Part shown: in pieces, positions 5,458-6,695 of the stretch
How positions within the stretch are numbered: the first letter of the stretch is position 1
How the letters are laid out: each line of letters begins with the position of its first letter
Source: an uncultured Clostridia bacterium
GTDB taxonomy: Bacteria; Bacillota_A; Clostridia; Christensenellales; Aristaeellaceae
Assembly (NCBI GenBank): GCA_945871545.1
Contig: CAMBWJ010000104.1
Span: 1 to 6,695, forward strand
Direction of reading: 5' to 3'
Length of the DNA stretch: 6,695 nt
Notes under the pieces: generated by a model
What the model was told of the DNA's origin: nothing
Databases searched by the model: none
What the model saw: only the letters and a program-made list of their open reading frames with translations
Made by a program: the position numbers and the translations under genes

Positions 5458-6645
5458 ATGAGAGCGACGGACAAGAGGATTCGATATCTGTATACGCTGA
5501 TCCAGTGCCTGTACTGGATAACCGCCGGGCTGATGTTCAACTTTGCTTCGGCCTATCTGTTGGAACGCGGCTTCAGCAATGGCCAGATCGGCGTGGTTCT
5601 GGGCGCGGCCTATGCGCTCTCCGCCGTCGGGCAGCCGATGTTCGCGGCCATCTTCAACCGCAGCGGAATCCGCCTGAGCACCGGCATGGCCTGCGCCTAC
5701 GCCGTCGCTGCGGTGCTGACGGTTCTGGTGCTGGCGCTGCCGATGAATGGAGGCGCGCTGGCTGTGCTGATCGTGTGCATATTCATGCTGCAATCCGCCA
5801 TGCAGCCCTCGCTGAACTCGCTGTACCGGGGCTATGCGCTGCGGGGCGTGGCGGTCAACTTCGGCTTCGCCCGGGGCATGGGCTCTGCGGCCTACTCCGT
5901 GATGTGCGCACTGGTGGGGCGGCTGCTGTACCGCTTCAGCCCGCGGCTGCTGCCTGCGCTGTATCTCACGACGATGCTGCTGCTGATCGCCTGCCTGCTT
6001 GCGTTCCGCGCGCCCTCCTTCACCGCCGAGGTTCCCGCAGGGGAGAGGCGCAGGCGCGAACCCCTGCTGCGGCGCTATCCGCGCTTCGTGCTGCTGCTGT
6101 TGGGCGTGTCGCTGCTCGCTACGGTGCACATCTTCATCGACAGCTTCATGCTTCAGATCGTGCGGAACCTGGGCGGCGGCAGCGCGCAGCAGGGCGTGGT
6201 GATCGCGATTGCGGCGATGACGGAGCTGCCCGCCATGGTGCTCTACGGTCGGCTGAGCAAGCGCATGGGCGGCGGCCGGGTGCTGTGCCTGGCCGCGTGG
6301 GTCTGGGTGGTCAAGGATGTGCTGACGGCACTGGCGGCAAGTACCGCAATGCTGTACGCAATCTCGCTGCTGCAATTTGCCAGCTACGCCTTCTATGTGC
6401 CTGCGGCGGTGGAGTACGTCTCCGACACCCTGCCCCGACAGGATTTTCTGGCGGGACAGGCGCTGGTGGGCACGGCGTTCACGCTGGGCAGCCTTGCGGC
6501 AACCTTCGTCGGCGGGTGGATGCTGGATCTGCTGGGCGTGCGCGGCGCGTTGAGCGGCATGCAGGCCTTTTCCATCGCCGGTGCGGTGCTGCTGAGCGTC
6601 GCAGTGCTGCGCCCGCAGCTGTCAGTTAACAAAAAATTCAGTTGA
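5458..6645 (+). CDS. MFS transporter, LacY/nucleoside-symporter-like (MFS_1-like)
   Basis: Integral membrane protein of 395 residues with about twelve hydrophobic segments in two halves. A basic cytoplasmic loop separates them (about 185-208, including GERRRREPLLRR). NFGFARGMGSAAY at 134-146 is the N-half signature I associate with the LacY-like MFS_1-like group. YGRLSKRMGGGRVL at 263-276 is a motif-A-like loop at the start of the C half. The length is normal for the superfamily, with no sign of truncation. The start at 5458 has AGAGGAG 7 bases upstream and gives MRATDKRIRYLYTLIQCLYW, a short basic N-terminus entering the first membrane segment. It is divergent from lplA across a 150-base spacer. 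The substrate cannot be read from the sequence; sugar, nucleoside or drug transport are all possible. The stop codon lies inside the -35 box of the next promoter, and no terminator hairpin follows within the window. Confidence 0.88.
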   Translation: MRATDKRIRYLYTLIQCLYWITAGLMFNFASAYLLERGFSNGQIGVVLGAAYALSAVGQPMFAAIFNRSGIRLSTGMACAYAVAAVLTVLVLALPMNGGALAVLIVCIFMLQSAMQPSLNSLYRGYALRGVAVNFGFARGMGSAAYSVMCALVGRLLYRFSPRLLPALYLTTMLLLIACLLAFRAPSFTAEVPAGERRRREPLLRRYPRFVLLLLGVSLLATVHIFIDSFMLQIVRNLGGGSAQQGVVIAIAAMTELPAMVLYGRLSKRMGGGRVLCLAAWVWVVKDVLTALAASTAMLYAISLLQFASYAFYVPAAVEYVSDTLPRQDFLAGQALVGTAFTLGSLAATFVGGWMLDLLGVRGALSGMQAFSIAGAVLLSVAVLRPQLSVNKKFS

Positions 6646-6669
6646 CAAGCGGGCGTTTCCGAGTATAAT
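6642..6669 (+). promoter_or_regulatory. Perfect-consensus sigma-A promoter reading out of the window
   Basis: TTGACA (6642-6647) and TATAAT (6664-6669) are both exact consensus hexamers, separated by 16 bases. The -35 box contains the TGA stop of the MFS gene. The transcription start would be near 6676, with at least 20 bases of AT-rich leader in the window and no start codon yet. The controlled gene or RNA lies beyond the window end. Confidence 0.8.
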
Positions 6670-6695
6670 ATTTTTCCATAAGTTTGATGTGCAAG

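Noticed and set aside
5335..6375. Minus-strand open frame extending lplA upstream to 679 codons
   Set aside because: It is antisense to the MFS gene and very rich in Gln, His and Arg. The lplA promoter sits inside it, so the extension is not part of lplA.

Overview
The window looks like chromosomal DNA of a GC-rich member of the Firmicutes, most likely an uncultured Clostridia lineage. This rests on strong Shine-Dalgarno sites, sigma-A promoters close to consensus, and the gene types and protein sequence style (inference; no marker gene here fixes the taxon). Most genes are roughly 58-70 % GC in hand-counted 60-base lines. One gene (2805-3479) is clearly lower, at about 40-47 %.

Left part (1-2745, plus strand): the 3' part of an ABC importer operon. 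It holds a fused two-domain permease of the FbpB/PhnV type, cut by the window edge, and then its FbpC/PotA-type ATPase. A hairpin terminator closes the operon. The substrate-binding protein is not in the window and may lie upstream. The substrate (ferric iron, phosphonate, polyamine or other) cannot be fixed from what is visible.

Middle (2746-3729): a lone, lower-GC gene for an acidic protein of 224 residues with degenerate ankyrin-like repeats. After it comes a 250-base gene-free stretch with two nearly identical 31-base copies of a hairpin-forming REP-like element, a decayed third copy between them, and the terminator of the next, convergent gene.

Right part: two minus-strand housekeeping genes, lplA (lipoate-protein ligase) and then ppa (family I inorganic pyrophosphatase), each with its own promoter. 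A plus-strand MFS transporter gene is divergent from lplA. LplA makes pyrophosphate when it activates lipoate, and Ppa hydrolyses pyrophosphate. The link is chemically sensible, but the separate promoters argue against strict co-expression. A perfect-consensus sigma-A promoter overlaps the MFS stop codon and fires out of the window.

I found no convincing novel multi-gene system. The most interesting items are the REP-like palindromes, the ankyrin-like orphan gene, and the lplA start, where promoter and Shine-Dalgarno positions disagree with the longest reading frame.
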